Positions 9,085 to 17,733 of a stretch of DNA of 64,000 bases are shown in pieces. Source of the stretch: Streptomyces griseoviridis (GTDB taxonomy: Bacteria > Actinomycetota > Actinomycetes > Streptomycetales > Streptomycetaceae); assembly GCF_005222485.1 (NCBI RefSeq), contig NZ_CP029078.1, positions 3,190,001-3,254,000 on the forward strand, written 5' to 3'. The stretch's first letter is position 1; the number at the start of each line of letters is the position of its first letter. The notes under the pieces are model-generated. The model did no database searches and was not told where the DNA came from. It saw nothing but the letters and a program-made list of their open reading frames with translations. Made by a program: the position numbers and the translations under genes.

Positions 9085-11163
9085 TCATCCGGCTTGGTGC
9101 CGCTCACCGGGGACGCGCTGCCAGTGGGCGGCGTTGTCGCGGATGATCCGGAGGTCCACCTCGTCGAAACCCAGTGGTCCCAGGTCGTGTTCGAGCAGTT
9201 CGGTGTACGCGGCGGCAGCCCCGGCGGCGTCGCCGTCCTTGCCGCGCAGGACGGCGAGGAACCACAGCGTGGTCAAGGTGTCCGGGTGGCCGCGGCCCAG
9301 CCTGCGCGTGTGGTCCTCCAGTCGCGCTTCGTAGGCGGCGCGGGTGCCGGGGTGGTCGGGGCTGAACACCGTCACCTCGTCGGAGCGGAGTTCCGCGAGG
9401 GTGGCCGCCGCACGTGCCGTGTCCCCCAGGCGTTCCTGCCAATGTGCGAGGCTCCGGCGGGTGGCGAGGGTGGCGGCGTGCTCGGGCCCCAGGACCCGCT
9501 CGTGGTCGGCGCGCAACTGGAGGAAGTCGGCCACCGCGCCCGCCATGTCCCCGGTGGTTCCACGCAGATGGGCGAGTTCGTACCGGGTGTCGAGGGTGTC
9601 CGGGTCGTCGGGGCCGAGGACGCGCTCCTGCGCGGCGAGGAGTTTGGTGAAGGCTGCCACGGCTCCGGCCGTGTCGCCCGTCTCACCGAGCAGCCAGGCC
9701 AGGTTGTGCCGGACGGGGAAGATGTTGAGGTCGTCGGCTCCCCAGACCCGTTCCATGTCCGGGATCAGGTTCACCAGTGCGGTGATCGCCCCGGCGGTGT
9801 CTCCGGCCTGTGACTGAATGTAGGCAAGGTTGGCCCTGGCGGCGAGGGTCTGTCCGTCGTCGGGGCCCAACTCGCGGGCCATCGCGTCGGCTTGCCGTTG
9901 CCCCTCGTCGATGACGGCGGTCAGGTACCGAGGTTCCCCGGCCAGGTCGGCAGGGGTCTTCCAGTCGGACAACCAGTCGGGCTCTTCCGCGCGCTGGTCG
10001 CGGCTCACCGCAGGCAGGAGGCTCCCGACAAAGAACGCCCGCCAGCTTCCGTAGCCCCTGCGGTACACGGCGTCGTGCTCCGTCCACATGAACGGCCCGT
10101 ACGTTTTGGTCAGGACCTGCTCGCGCACTTGCTGGACGTATCTCTGGATATAGGGCAGCCGCATCGCGGTGGTGAGCAGCCGGCTCGCGGCGTCGTCGTC
10201 ACCGCGGCGGAACGCGATGTCCGACAGGATGGATACGGTGGTGTAGTAAGCCTCGCACGCTTCGGTCGCACGGCGTGCGCTGTGCCACGCGGTGATCATT
10301 AACTGCGCCTCGCGGTGCAGGAGTTCGCGCGGGCTGCGTGCGTCGCGAAAGGGATTGTCCGGCGCCAGGCTCCCCACGGTGAGCATGAAGTTGAAGCACG
10401 CGGTGAAGGTGGCGGCGTCGGCCGTGAGTTCCTCGCTCTCCTCGGCGGATATGTCCAGCACGGATGCCATGTGTTCCGGGATCAGTGCTGCCGCCTGCCG
10501 GTGCCGCGTGGGCAGGAGGTCTCCGTTACGGATGTGGGCCAGTTCGTGTGTCAGGGCGAACGCGAGCGCCGCGTCGTAGCAGGAACTCGGCCCTCCGTCG
10601 GGACCTCTGGACTTCTGCATCGCCAGGACGACCATGCTCATGGGCACCGGTGCCTCGCCGAGCCGTTCCATCGCTCGCACATAGCGGCTGAGGATAAGGG
10701 CGAGGGACTCCTGCGCGTGCATGGTGGCGGCTTCCCATCCGTCCGGCAGGTCCTCCGGGAGGTACGGATGGGCGATGTTCATGCCCCAGGCGATCTCGGC
10801 GCTGAGCTGAACCGCGAGGGGGGAGACGCCGATGAGGAAGCCGGTGGCCGAGCCGGGATTCTCGAAGACGCGCGACTCCACCGCGTCCGACGGAAGACAG
10901 AACGCCTCGACAGAACCGGCCAGTTCCAGCGCCTTGTCCCGGTCCTCGGGCGGGAAGGTGGCGAGCAGACCGTCGAGCAGCGTCCGGACCTGGCGTTGAG
11001 TGCGGTCGAAATACATCTCCCAGGCTTTGTGCGGATCCTCCTCGCCGCTGATCCACCGCAGGTAGGCCGAGTCGGCGAACGCCAGGCTCATCTCCCGTGC
11101 CTCTTCAGCGAGTTCGAGGTTCTGCTGGTCCCGGAAGAGAATGCTGCGCCCAGGGTCAGGCAT
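9085..11163 (-). CDS. HExxH metallopeptidase-like protein with C-terminal TPRs
   Basis: A 692-residue protein with two parts. Residues about 1-330 contain ALTHELAHIRNGD near residue 200, an HExxH zinc site, followed about 40 residues later by EESEELTADAATF, a plausible ExxxD third-ligand helix as in gluzincins. Residues about 410-690 are tetratricopeptide repeats of the 40-residue NB-ARC/Fxna type, seen as repeated GDTAGAIxAL...ERVxGxDxxxxLxxRxxLA units. There is no signal peptide or membrane span, so it is cytoplasmic. Its ATG overlaps the stop of the 136-residue gene upstream by 8 bases with GGAGCAGGGGA in front. A peptidase effector steered by a TPR sensor is an inference. IS remnants lie on both sides. 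Confidence 0.75.
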   Translation of the reverse strand: MPDPGRSILFRDQQNLELAEEAREMSLAFADSAYLRWISGEEDPHKAWEMYFDRTQRQVRTLLDGLLATFPPEDRDKALELAGSVEAFCLPSDAVESRVFENPGSATGFLIGVSPLAVQLSAEIAWGMNIAHPYLPEDLPDGWEAATMHAQESLALILSRYVRAMERLGEAPVPMSMVVLAMQKSRGPDGGPSSCYDAALAFALTHELAHIRNGDLLPTRHRQAAALIPEHMASVLDISAEESEELTADAATFTACFNFMLTVGSLAPDNPFRDARSPRELLHREAQLMITAWHSARRATEACEAYYTTVSILSDIAFRRGDDDAASRLLTTAMRLPYIQRYVQQVREQVLTKTYGPFMWTEHDAVYRRGYGSWRAFFVGSLLPAVSRDQRAEEPDWLSDWKTPADLAGEPRYLTAVIDEGQRQADAMARELGPDDGQTLAARANLAYIQSQAGDTAGAITALVNLIPDMERVWGADDLNIFPVRHNLAWLLGETGDTAGAVAAFTKLLAAQERVLGPDDPDTLDTRYELAHLRGTTGDMAGAVADFLQLRADHERVLGPEHAATLATRRSLAHWQERLGDTARAAATLAELRSDEVTVFSPDHPGTRAAYEARLEDHTRRLGRGHPDTLTTLWFLAVLRGKDGDAAGAAAAYTELLEHDLGPLGFDEVDLRIIRDNAAHWQRVPGERHQAG

Positions 11164-11563
11164 TCCCCTGCTCCTCGGTGCCGCCGCTGCCGGCCCGCTT
11201 CGGGAATGCTCCGGTGATGGCGTCCGCCAGCCCGGCGCCGTCCCGGACGGTCACCTCTCCGGACGCGGAGCGTACGATGACGTGGCCGCGCGGCAACGCC
11301 GGGTCCTGGCGGATGGTCAGGTGGCCTCCCATCGCGTCGATCACGACGCCTTTGCTCCACGCCTTACGCAACGTGTTGATCAGATAGGCGAGGGCGTGTG
11401 TCGCCACCGAGCCGATCATCAGTATGTCGGCCAGAGGCACGGTCCCCCGCGCGTCCACGCCCTTGCCCACACTCGCGGCCGCCTCGAACGCGGCCTCGGC
11501 GGCGGCCCGTGATTCCGGATCACCGGGAGCGAACACATTCACCCGGACCCGCTCGCTGTCCAT
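11156..11563 (-). CDS. Small protein paired with the metallopeptidase/TPR gene
   Basis: About 135 residues from the ATG at 11563 (MDSERVRVNVFAPGDPESRA); CAGG six bases upstream supports it over the TTG at 11569. A beta/alpha start is followed by a hydrophobic helix (LADILMIGSVATHALAYLIN), then a strand-turn-strand region (GVVIDAMGGHLTI, GHVIVRSASGEVTVRDGAGL). The layout recalls the small 'effector-associated constant component' proteins encoded beside effector genes in actinobacterial conflict systems, but no diagnostic residue proves it. The stop overlaps the next start by 8 bases, so the products are made together. Alternative: an unrelated regulator or membrane-associated partner. Confidence 0.6.
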   Translation of the reverse strand: MDSERVRVNVFAPGDPESRAAAEAAFEAAASVGKGVDARGTVPLADILMIGSVATHALAYLINTLRKAWSKGVVIDAMGGHLTIRQDPALPRGHVIVRSASGEVTVRDGAGLADAITGAFPKRAGSGGTEEQGNA

Positions 11564-11656
11564 GTCCAACCTGGCCCCCTTGGCACACGACTCTGCCCAT
11601 TCGACTCTAATCCAGCCCGGACGGTTCGCTCAGCCTTTCCAATGCTGTGCCTTACA

Positions 11657-12345
11657 TAGACCGTGTTCTACGGGGTGTGGCGGACCAGTCGCCTATAGCA
11701 GCATAGGGTCGCGGCGAGGCCGAGAAAGGCCAGGTAGTTGCGGGGGTAGCGTTCGTAGCGGTGGTTGAGGCGGCGATAGCCGGACAGCCACGACCGTCCG
11801 CTCGATCACCCACCTACGGCGGCCCAACCGTTCGAACTGGGCTCGATGCCTTTACGAGCGATGCGCACGCCGATGCGCTTGCCTCGTAACCATTTACGCA
11901 GGTGGGGGACGTCATACGCCTTTTCGGCGTGCGGGCGTTGGGGCTTGAAGTGGCGGCCCGGTGGGGGGCGTGTCTCGTTTGGTGGCCCTCGACTATGGGC
12001 TTCAGCCCTTCGCTGTCGTGGGTGTTGCCGGCCGAGACGCCAACGACCAGGGGCAGTCCGTTCGCGTCCGACAGGACGTGCATCTTGGAACCCGGCTTGC
12101 CCTGGTCCACAGGGCTCGGGTTGTATGGTCGCCCCCCTTTTTTTTAGCCCTGCCGTGGGCGGTGTCGAGGACGACGCGGGTGACGCCGATGAGCCCAGCG
12201 GCAGGCCCCAGCCAAGGAGTCCACGCCCCCGTTCCAGGACGTTTGGATCAGTGGGTCGTTGGTCCGAGTGTGCCGCCGACTGATGCGCAGTGGGCACAGC
12301 AGACCTTGGCCGCGGCGGCCGGCTGCAGTCCAGGAACGAGGCAAT
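11657..12345 (-). mobile_element. IS5-like transposase remnant, C-terminal part, frameshifted
   Basis: On the minus strand, pieces of one DDE transposase appear in different frames: DQGKPGSKMHVLSDANGLPL with VVGVSAGNTHDSEGLKPIVE, then HFKPQRPHAEKAYDVPHLRK, then RYPRNYLAFLGLAATLCCY near the end, with a stop at 11668-11670. At least two frameshifts separate them. Next to the stop, TAGACCGTGTTCTACGGGGT at 11657 resembles the IS end at 8796. A run of eight T with six C before it (about 12131-12146) is a likely site of one indel. The element is inactive and oriented opposite to the fragment at 8796. Confidence 0.8.
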
Positions 12346-12357
12346 GGTGCGGTGCGG

Positions 12358-12828
12358 TCAGGTGACCGTGTAGGGCCTGGGGTAGCCCAGCTGCTCGTAC
12401 CGTACGGTCTCGGCGTGGAGGTGCTGAAGGGCTGCGGTGCGGCCGTGGGTTTCCAGCAGCAGGACTGCGGTGCAGATCGCGACGGCGTGGACGCGATCGA
12501 TCGGCCTCAGGCCCTCCACCGCTGCGGCGAGCCCCGACTCCCTTCTGGCGACCCGGTGTACGGCCGTCATCATCGCCAGTTCGGTCTCCAGCGGCGCCAG
12601 CGCCGCGGTGGCGTCGAGCTCCCGCACCGGCATCGGCGGTTCCCCCAGCTCGTCGAAGAGCGCGTCGTGCTCCAGGACCAGCCACGTCAGGACACGCTCC
12701 AGCAGGCCGGTGTCCGGGTCGGTCAGGACCGTCACGACCTGACCGCGGTCCTGGGCCAGGTAGGCCCGCGTCAGATCAGCCGCCCGCCACATCGCGTCGA
12801 TCAGCCACGGGTCGTCAGGTTCCGTCAT
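12358..12828 (-). CDS. Hypothetical protein
   Basis: A 156-residue ORF starting at the ATG at 12828 (MTEPDDPWLIDAMWRAADLT) with GAAGG just upstream; extending to 12933 adds sequence without coding character. It is acidic and mostly helical, with two Leu-rich segments (LLERVLTWLVLEHDALFDEL, HAVAICTAVLLLETHGRTAA). No domain is recognised. It stands alone between the IS remnant and a three-gene minus-strand set. Confidence 0.6.
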   Translation of the reverse strand: MTEPDDPWLIDAMWRAADLTRAYLAQDRGQVVTVLTDPDTGLLERVLTWLVLEHDALFDELGEPPMPVRELDATAALAPLETELAMMTAVHRVARRESGLAAAVEGLRPIDRVHAVAICTAVLLLETHGRTAALQHLHAETVRYEQLGYPRPYTVT

Positions 12829-13017
12829 GCCTTCACTTCTAGCGGACTTGCAGACGTGACGGCGGGCTTCCCCTGAATTCATCCGCTGCGGGTGCCAGGG
12901 CAGGGCGACGGTGCTACCAGGCATCGCTGGCATACGTACGTCACCCGGCGCTGGCCCCCTCGGGAATCCGGGCCGCGAGCAGAAGGGCTCTGGGCGTTCT
13001 GGGCCGTGTGTGCCGTC

Positions 13018-14100
13018 CTACAGCCCGCGGAAGCGTAGGGCCGGGGCGGCGGGGCCGGGTGGCGCCGGGGTGCCGAAGCCGGAGGGCCCGGATGAGAAGC
13101 GTGTGGTCAGGGGCCGGAACCGGCTGAGGATGTAGGGCACTCCTCTGCCGTGGGCGTCCGTGCTGCGGGCCGCGGTGGCGGCTTCCCAGCAGACGGCGAC
13201 CGCCTGCTTGAAGAACACCACCTGAACCGACTTGGGCCTTCTGCCGGCCTCGTCTGTCACCTCCACCAGAAGCCGGTTGGGCCCGCGAGACGGGACCTCC
13301 GACGCCACGTGCCGGGCTGGTGTAACGGCTGGCGCCCGATTGGGCAGGTCCGTGGAGGGCGCTGTGGATACGGCGCCGGGCCAGTCTTCTCGGGAGGACG
13401 CTGCCACGATGACCCCGAGCAGTTCGTCGAAGTTCTGCCCCGGAAGAGGGATTTCGAGGTCGGGATGGAGGTCGTAGCCGATGGCGACGGCGGAGGCGAC
13501 GAAGTCGATGACGTTGCGTGCGGTGGTGGTCTGCCGGCGGGGGGCGGCCCGGGTGAGGTGGCTGAGGACGCGCAGGACGGTGGACAGGCTCGAGTCAGCG
13601 GTCATCAACCGATAGGCGGGGCCGTGCTCGCCGGGGCCGGTGGTGCCGTTGTCCTGCTGTGCGTGTTCCCCGGCCTGAGCCCGCCACAGGGCCGCGGCGT
13701 GGGTGTCCCCGCGGGCCAGGTGCTGGAGGTACAGGCAGTAGGAGGCCGGTGCGTCGTCGGCGCCGGCCGCGTACTGCCACCAGAAGCGGGCGCCGTCGTC
13801 GGCGCCCGCGAGCTGGAGGAAGCATCCGAGGATCCACGCGGCACGCGGCTGCGGCACCTGGTCGGTGAGGAAGTCGGCGAGCTGCTCGGCGGTGCAGTGG
13901 GCGACGACCGCCTCGCACAGGACGGTCAGGCTCCGTGCGGCGCCGTCGTCGGCTGCCTCGGTCCCGTGGCAGCCGGCGAGAAGGTCCTCGTTGTCGATGA
14001 ACTGGGCGTAGCCCAGGTCGTCGTAGGGGACCACGTCGGAGGGGACCTGCGGGCTGTCCAGGAGCCGGGACTGGGCGAGGAGGGCGTCGATGCTGCTCAT
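13018..14100 (-). CDS. Hypothetical protein downstream of HTH regulator
   Basis: A 360-residue protein. Its first 250 residues are helical with short TPR-like segments (RAAWILGCFLQLAGADDGAR, YCLYLQHLARGDTHAAALWR); the C-terminus is Pro-rich and ends APALRFRGL. No catalytic motif is visible. It follows the HTH gene by 10 bases (14100 against the stop at 14111), as the last gene of an apparent three-gene operon. Streptomycetes often pair an HTH gene with a helical partner of this kind, so a regulatory role is plausible but unproven. Confidence 0.7.
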   Translation of the reverse strand: MSSIDALLAQSRLLDSPQVPSDVVPYDDLGYAQFIDNEDLLAGCHGTEAADDGAARSLTVLCEAVVAHCTAEQLADFLTDQVPQPRAAWILGCFLQLAGADDGARFWWQYAAGADDAPASYCLYLQHLARGDTHAAALWRAQAGEHAQQDNGTTGPGEHGPAYRLMTADSSLSTVLRVLSHLTRAAPRRQTTTARNVIDFVASAVAIGYDLHPDLEIPLPGQNFDELLGVIVAASSREDWPGAVSTAPSTDLPNRAPAVTPARHVASEVPSRGPNRLLVEVTDEAGRRPKSVQVVFFKQAVAVCWEAATAARSTDAHGRGVPYILSRFRPLTTRFSSGPSGFGTPAPPGPAAPALRFRGL

Positions 14101-14110
14101 GGCGGGGTGA

Positions 14111-15010
14111 TCACTCCTGGGTGTCGGGGCGGGGGCTGAGCTGTTCCAGCGCCCCTCGGGCGTGGTGGTCCAGGGTGTGGGTGAGGGCCGGGGACAGGCC
14201 GAGGATGCCGGGCACGGCCTCGGGTGCGATGCCGCACAGGTAGCGCAGGATGAGGACGTCCATGTTCTGCTCGGGCAGGCCGGCGATCGTGTCGAAGAAC
14301 CGGGCGAGGGCGTCGATGTGTGCCAGGCGCTCGGTGAGAGCGGGGATGCCTGCCTGCGCGACGGTGGAGAACGCGGCGGCCCGCAGGTCAGGGCGTCCGT
14401 CTTCCCGACGGGGGGTACGGGCCATGACCCTGGAGCGCAGCAGTTTCCACGCGTGGCGGGGTGTGTCGGGGCTGGCGGTTGCTTCGTTCCAGGTCAGCCA
14501 GAGGATGTCGAACGTCTCCGTCACCACCAGGCGGGCACGCTCGTCGGATTGGAGGAAGGCGCGGGCGTAGGCGGTGTAGGGCGGTCCCATGGCCTGGGTC
14601 AGCCCGCGGTGGGCGACCGGCTGCACCTCGCCCGTGGGCGGCGGGGCGTCGTTGATCCCGCTGATGATCCAGTCACGGTCCTTGCCCGCCTCCGCGGCGG
14701 CCACGCTCCACAGCCGACGCAGCGGGGTGAGCGGGATGTTTCTGTCGAGAACGCGGACCACGCTGCTGGTGATCCCCCAGCCCGGGTAGTAGTCGGTACC
14801 GCGCAGGAGTTCGGAGATGCGAGTCTTGGAGTACCCGGAAAGTCCGACGAGTTCGTCGAGGGTTAACCCGGTCGCGGTCAGGCGGGCGCGGACCGGCTCC
14901 AGCCAGGTCCGGTGCGCCGCGCCCGCCGTGTCGCAGATCGGCCCGGGCGGGCGACCGCGGCGACTGGGAGGGTCCTCTCCGGGCTGGCCGGAGACGTTGT
15001 GCGGTGTCAC
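14111..15010 (-). CDS. HTH regulator with sigma-region-4-like C-terminus
   Basis: A 299-residue protein. Residues about 38-80 are an XRE-type helix-turn-helix (LTATGLTLDELVGLSGYSKT, RISELLRGTDYYPGWG). The middle is helical. Residues about 235-290 read FFDTIAGLPEQNMDVLILRY, then LCGIAPEAVPGILGLSPALT, which resembles sigma-70 region 4 (xLPxxxxxVlxLRyxxGxxxxEIAxxLGxS). A DNA-binding regulator is well supported; the sigma-like module is a weaker match. The ATG overlaps the upstream stop as ATGA, and the next gene follows 10 bases downstream. Confidence 0.75.
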   Translation of the reverse strand: MTPHNVSGQPGEDPPSRRGRPPGPICDTAGAAHRTWLEPVRARLTATGLTLDELVGLSGYSKTRISELLRGTDYYPGWGITSSVVRVLDRNIPLTPLRRLWSVAAAEAGKDRDWIISGINDAPPPTGEVQPVAHRGLTQAMGPPYTAYARAFLQSDERARLVVTETFDILWLTWNEATASPDTPRHAWKLLRSRVMARTPRREDGRPDLRAAAFSTVAQAGIPALTERLAHIDALARFFDTIAGLPEQNMDVLILRYLCGIAPEAVPGILGLSPALTHTLDHHARGALEQLSPRPDTQE

Positions 15011-15222
15011 CGTGACGGCCCCTCACTCCGGCCCGGCGCGGCGGCCGGAGGCGTCCCGGGAGGGGTGTCCGTGCCGAGTGCGGAGACGATCTGCTGGATG
15101 AGGAGTCCGAGGGAGGGCAGCAGCGCGGCAACGGCCGCGAGCTGCCCCAGCACGGTCATCACCGTGCTCCACGCGAGGACCGCGGCCAGCACGGCCATGG
15201 TCATCACCTGCCGTTGAGTCAC
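15007..15222 (-). CDS. Small membrane protein
   Basis: A 71-residue ORF started at the GTG at 15222 (VTQRQVMTMAVLAAVLAWST) because GGAAGG lies 9 bases upstream. Residues about 8-45 form one or two hydrophobic segments (VLAAVLAWSTVMTVLGQLAA, LLPSLGLLIQQIVSAL). A Pro/Ala-rich tail follows. Its stop overlaps the HTH gene start by four bases, so the two are coupled. Function unknown; it may anchor or sense for the regulator. Confidence 0.6.
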   Translation of the reverse strand: MTQRQVMTMAVLAAVLAWSTVMTVLGQLAAVAALLPSLGLLIQQIVSALGTDTPPGTPPAAAPGRSEGPSR

Positions 15223-15790
15223 TGGAATGCACCTTCCCTTGAGGGGACGCGGGTGGTCTGGAACGGCTCCTCCGGCGCGGTGCTGACGCGCGCCGGAGGA
15301 GTTGGGGGACAGCATGGTGCGCCGGGCGTACGCCTCTCAACGCGAATCGGGACTTGCGGAACAATGCCCGCGCGCCCGGGGGCGCAGGCTCTACTCCATG
15401 ACGGCACCCAACGGAGGCAGATCATGGCGGATTGAACGCTTTTGATGGCAGAGCCGTACTGCTGGTGGAAGCGCTCGGGGGATGACGCACTATAGACAGG
15501 GACGCCTCCCCCGGCGTTGCACCTTCCGGTCTGGAAGGCCCACGCGGGGCCCCTTGTGCTGAAGAACGACCGAAGGGGAACCCGCACCGCTTCCGTCCAG
15601 CCGGCAACAGCTGGACGGAAGCGGCACGGCCGCCCGCCACAGCGGCACCTTCCCCGACCCGCTCGGACACCCTCGAACCGGCCGTTCCCGGCGGCGGTCT
15701 GCTCCGTCCGGTCTCCGCCCGAAGGCGGGCCGCTCCTCTCCTCCGTAGCGTCTGAGCGGGACGTACCGAGCGACCGGACGGGGAGACAAC
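15223..15790. other. Long intergenic region with a strong hairpin
   Basis: No convincing gene occurs in these 568 bases. The region separates a minus-strand operon from the plus-strand secreted-protein gene and carries promoters for both. Its one clear element is the perfect inverted repeat at 15587-15624. Confidence 0.4.
15587..15624. terminator. Perfect 15-bp inverted repeat
   Basis: CCGCTTCCGTCCAGC (15587-15601) and GCTGGACGGAAGCGG (15610-15624) form a perfect 15-bp stem with an 8-base loop. No T tract follows, so it may be a Rho-independent-like terminator of the GC-rich type or an operator. It lies 166 bases before the secreted-protein start. Confidence 0.55.
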
Positions 15791-16270
15791 ATGGACTACC
15801 GGACGAGAATCCCGGCGGCGCTACTCGCCGCAGCGAGCGCGGCCGTCGTTGCCGCAGGACCCGCTGGCGCGCGCCCGGACGACACCGGCGGCGCCGCGGT
15901 CCGGTTCGCCGCCGGCGGGGCGTCGTGCACGGCGACGCCCAACAACCCGCACCGCTCCAGCGGGCGCCCCGACGGGAGGATCCTGTTCAAGACCCGGGTC
16001 ACCTGCACGAGCACCTATCCGTCGGTGACCGTCCGCATCAGGGGCAGTCTCCAGCGGGGGCCGCTCGTCGGACCGAAAGTCGTCGTCACGACGTCGGACC
16101 AGACGCAGGTCGTCAAGAGCGGGAAGGCCGCGACGTTCTACACGCCGCTGGAAAGCGGTACCCAGGTACGCGAGGCGGGCATGTACACCGGCTTCATCTC
16201 GGGTCAGATCACCGCGCCCTCCCCCGGCAACTTCGACGGCGGGCACAGCAAGACCGTCAAGGTCGCCTAG
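15791..16270 (+). CDS. Secreted hypothetical protein
   Basis: A 159-residue protein with GGGGAG five bases before the ATG. The signal peptide is clear: MDYRTRIPAALLAAASAAVV, then AAGPAGARP, with cleavage near residue 28. The mature part has two Cys (SCTATPNN, RVTCTSTYPS) that could form a disulfide, and alternating beta-rich sequence (VTVRIRGSLQRGP, GKAATFYTPLESGTQVREAG). It looks like a small exported beta-sandwich protein. No family is recognised. Confidence 0.75.
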   Translation: MDYRTRIPAALLAAASAAVVAAGPAGARPDDTGGAAVRFAAGGASCTATPNNPHRSSGRPDGRILFKTRVTCTSTYPSVTVRIRGSLQRGPLVGPKVVVTTSDQTQVVKSGKAATFYTPLESGTQVREAGMYTGFISGQITAPSPGNFDGGHSKTVKVA

Positions 16271-16298
16271 ACCTCGCCGCCCGGCATAGTCTCACTTC

Positions 16299-16562
16299 AT
16301 GGAGATTCGCGGTATTGATCCCAGAGACATCAGCTGGGAACAGGACCACGCCGACTACCGCGTCTACTTCTGGGACCGCTCGACCAACACCTCCTGGGAG
16401 TACGAGATCCTGGACCAGGTCGACATCGGTGAGCTCCTCGCCTGGACCAGGCAGTACGCCGCCGAGCACGGCTGGACCTACACCCTGTACACCGTCGCTG
16501 ACGACGACGGCCGCCGCGGACTCATCCGCCTCGACGGCGTCCTGGGTGACCCCTTCGACTGA
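16299..16562 (+). CDS. Small hypothetical acidic protein, apparently leaderless
   Basis: An 87-residue acidic protein (MEIRGIDPRDISWEQDHADY...) rich in Trp and Tyr, with an alternating strand and helix pattern. There is no ribosome site; TAGTCT, a good -10 box, lies only about 8 bases before the ATG, which suggests a leaderless transcript. The fold could be a small alpha/beta immunity-like protein, but nothing diagnostic is seen. It follows the secreted-protein gene by 28 bases. Confidence 0.65.
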   Translation: MEIRGIDPRDISWEQDHADYRVYFWDRSTNTSWEYEILDQVDIGELLAWTRQYAAEHGWTYTLYTVADDDGRRGLIRLDGVLGDPFD

Positions 16563-17061
16563 CCGCAGCTCGTGTCCCGCGACAAATCCTGCGGGCAGCG
16601 CGCTTCAGAGCGCGGTGACGGCATCCACCCCGCCCGGCGGCGGGCGCCGTCCCGTGTCGCCACGCGGTGCGGTCATGTTCGGCGGCGAGGGACGGCGGGT
16701 GCGTGCGAGAGCGGGCGGCGGGCCAGCGAAGCGATCAGCCGCTGGCGATGCCCGGGCCACGGCCCGGCGGAACGGTGGGCGCGGACGGTTTCGCCGCGGG
16801 CGCGGCGACGAGCTTGCCCGGCGGGCTGCTGGCACACAGCACAAGTACTGCCAGAACATAAGCAAACTGGCTAAATGTCATCTTATCGGCGGTTGAGTGC
16901 TGCCAAGGTCGCTGTGCCTGCGGCAGCAAAAGACCCGCACAAGGCCTGCCTGTGTGACTTACCGCCCGTGCGGGTGAACCCGCGACAGACCGGGAGCTGC
17001 ACGAGCACTGTTCCCGCTACGAAGATCACGACCGTTTCGTGATCGTCGTGAGGGAGCCCCC
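16563..17061. other. Intergenic region with one doubtful small ORF
   Basis: Apart from the weak minus-strand ORF at 16735-16881, no gene is supported. The right end holds the promoter and ribosome site (AGGGAG) of the secreted nuclease. Confidence 0.4.
16735..16881 (-). CDS. Possible small secreted or membrane peptide
   Basis: A 48-residue ORF: MTFSQFAYVLAVLVLCASSP followed by a Pro/Ala-rich tail. The first 20 residues make a good hydrophobic signal or anchor, and their codons are more AT-rich than neighbours. No ribosome site is present. It could equally be chance. Confidence 0.25.
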   Translation of the reverse strand: MTFSQFAYVLAVLVLCASSPPGKLVAAPAAKPSAPTVPPGRGPGIASG

Positions 17062-17733
17062 GTGCGTTCCATCCGTGCCCCACGGACCGCGGCCGCGGTG
17101 CTGTCCGTGTCCGCTGTCCTGCTCGCCCCCGCCACCGCGCACGCCGCCGGCCCCGGCGGCAGGGTCGCGCTGCCCGTCCGTGACGCCCTCGCCGCCCTGC
17201 ACGTGCAGGCCGAGGACCGCGCCGGCTACGAGCGCACAAAGTTCCGGCACTGGATCGACGCCGACCACGACGGCTGCTCGACCCGGGCCGAAGTCCTCCT
17301 CGAGGAAGCCGTCACCACACCGGAGAAAGGCGCCGGCTGCAAGCTGACCGGGGGGACCTGGTACTCGCCGTACGACGACACCTACCTCGACAGCGCGAGT
17401 GCCGCGGACATCGATCACATGGTGCCGCTCGCCGAAGCGTGGGACTCCGGCGCCTCCGCCTGGACCGCGAAGCGGCGCGAGGCGTACGCCAACGACGTCG
17501 ACGACCCCCGCTCCCTGATCGCGGTCTCCGCACGCTCCAACCGCAGCAAGGCCGACCAGGACCCCGCGACCTGGCAGCCGCCCGCGACCGGCTACCGCTG
17601 CACCTACGCCGTCAACTGGGTCACGGTGAAGACCCGCTGGAGCCTGACGATCGACCCTGCCGAGAAGACCGCCCTCATTGACATCCTCAGCGCCTGCCCC
17701 AACGCCCCGGTCGAGGTGATTCCCGCCTCCTGA
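17062..17733 (+). CDS. Secreted HNH-family nuclease (DUF1524/GmrSD-C type)
   Basis: A 223-residue exported protein. The GTG at 17062 has AGGGAG eight bases upstream. Residues 1-28 are a signal peptide ending ATAHAAG. The mature part carries the family signature in order: DADHDGCSTRAEVL, GGTWYSPYDDTYLDSAS, DIDHMVPLAEAWDSGASAW (metal/catalytic DHxxPL), YANDVDDPRSLIAVSARSNR (NR-SKADQDP) and a C-terminal CTYAVNWVTVKTRWSLTID. These are the conserved blocks of actinobacterial secreted HNH nucleases. It probably degrades extracellular nucleic acid for nutrition or competition. No immunity gene is evident beside it. Confidence 0.9.
   Translation: MRSIRAPRTAAAVLSVSAVLLAPATAHAAGPGGRVALPVRDALAALHVQAEDRAGYERTKFRHWIDADHDGCSTRAEVLLEEAVTTPEKGAGCKLTGGTWYSPYDDTYLDSASAADIDHMVPLAEAWDSGASAWTAKRREAYANDVDDPRSLIAVSARSNRSKADQDPATWQPPATGYRCTYAVNWVTVKTRWSLTIDPAEKTALIDILSACPNAPVEVIPAS

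Noticed and set aside
11657-12345. Programmed frameshift making an active transposase
   Set aside because: At least two shifts and a missing N-terminus are needed; the poly-C/poly-T run alone would not restore an intact protein.
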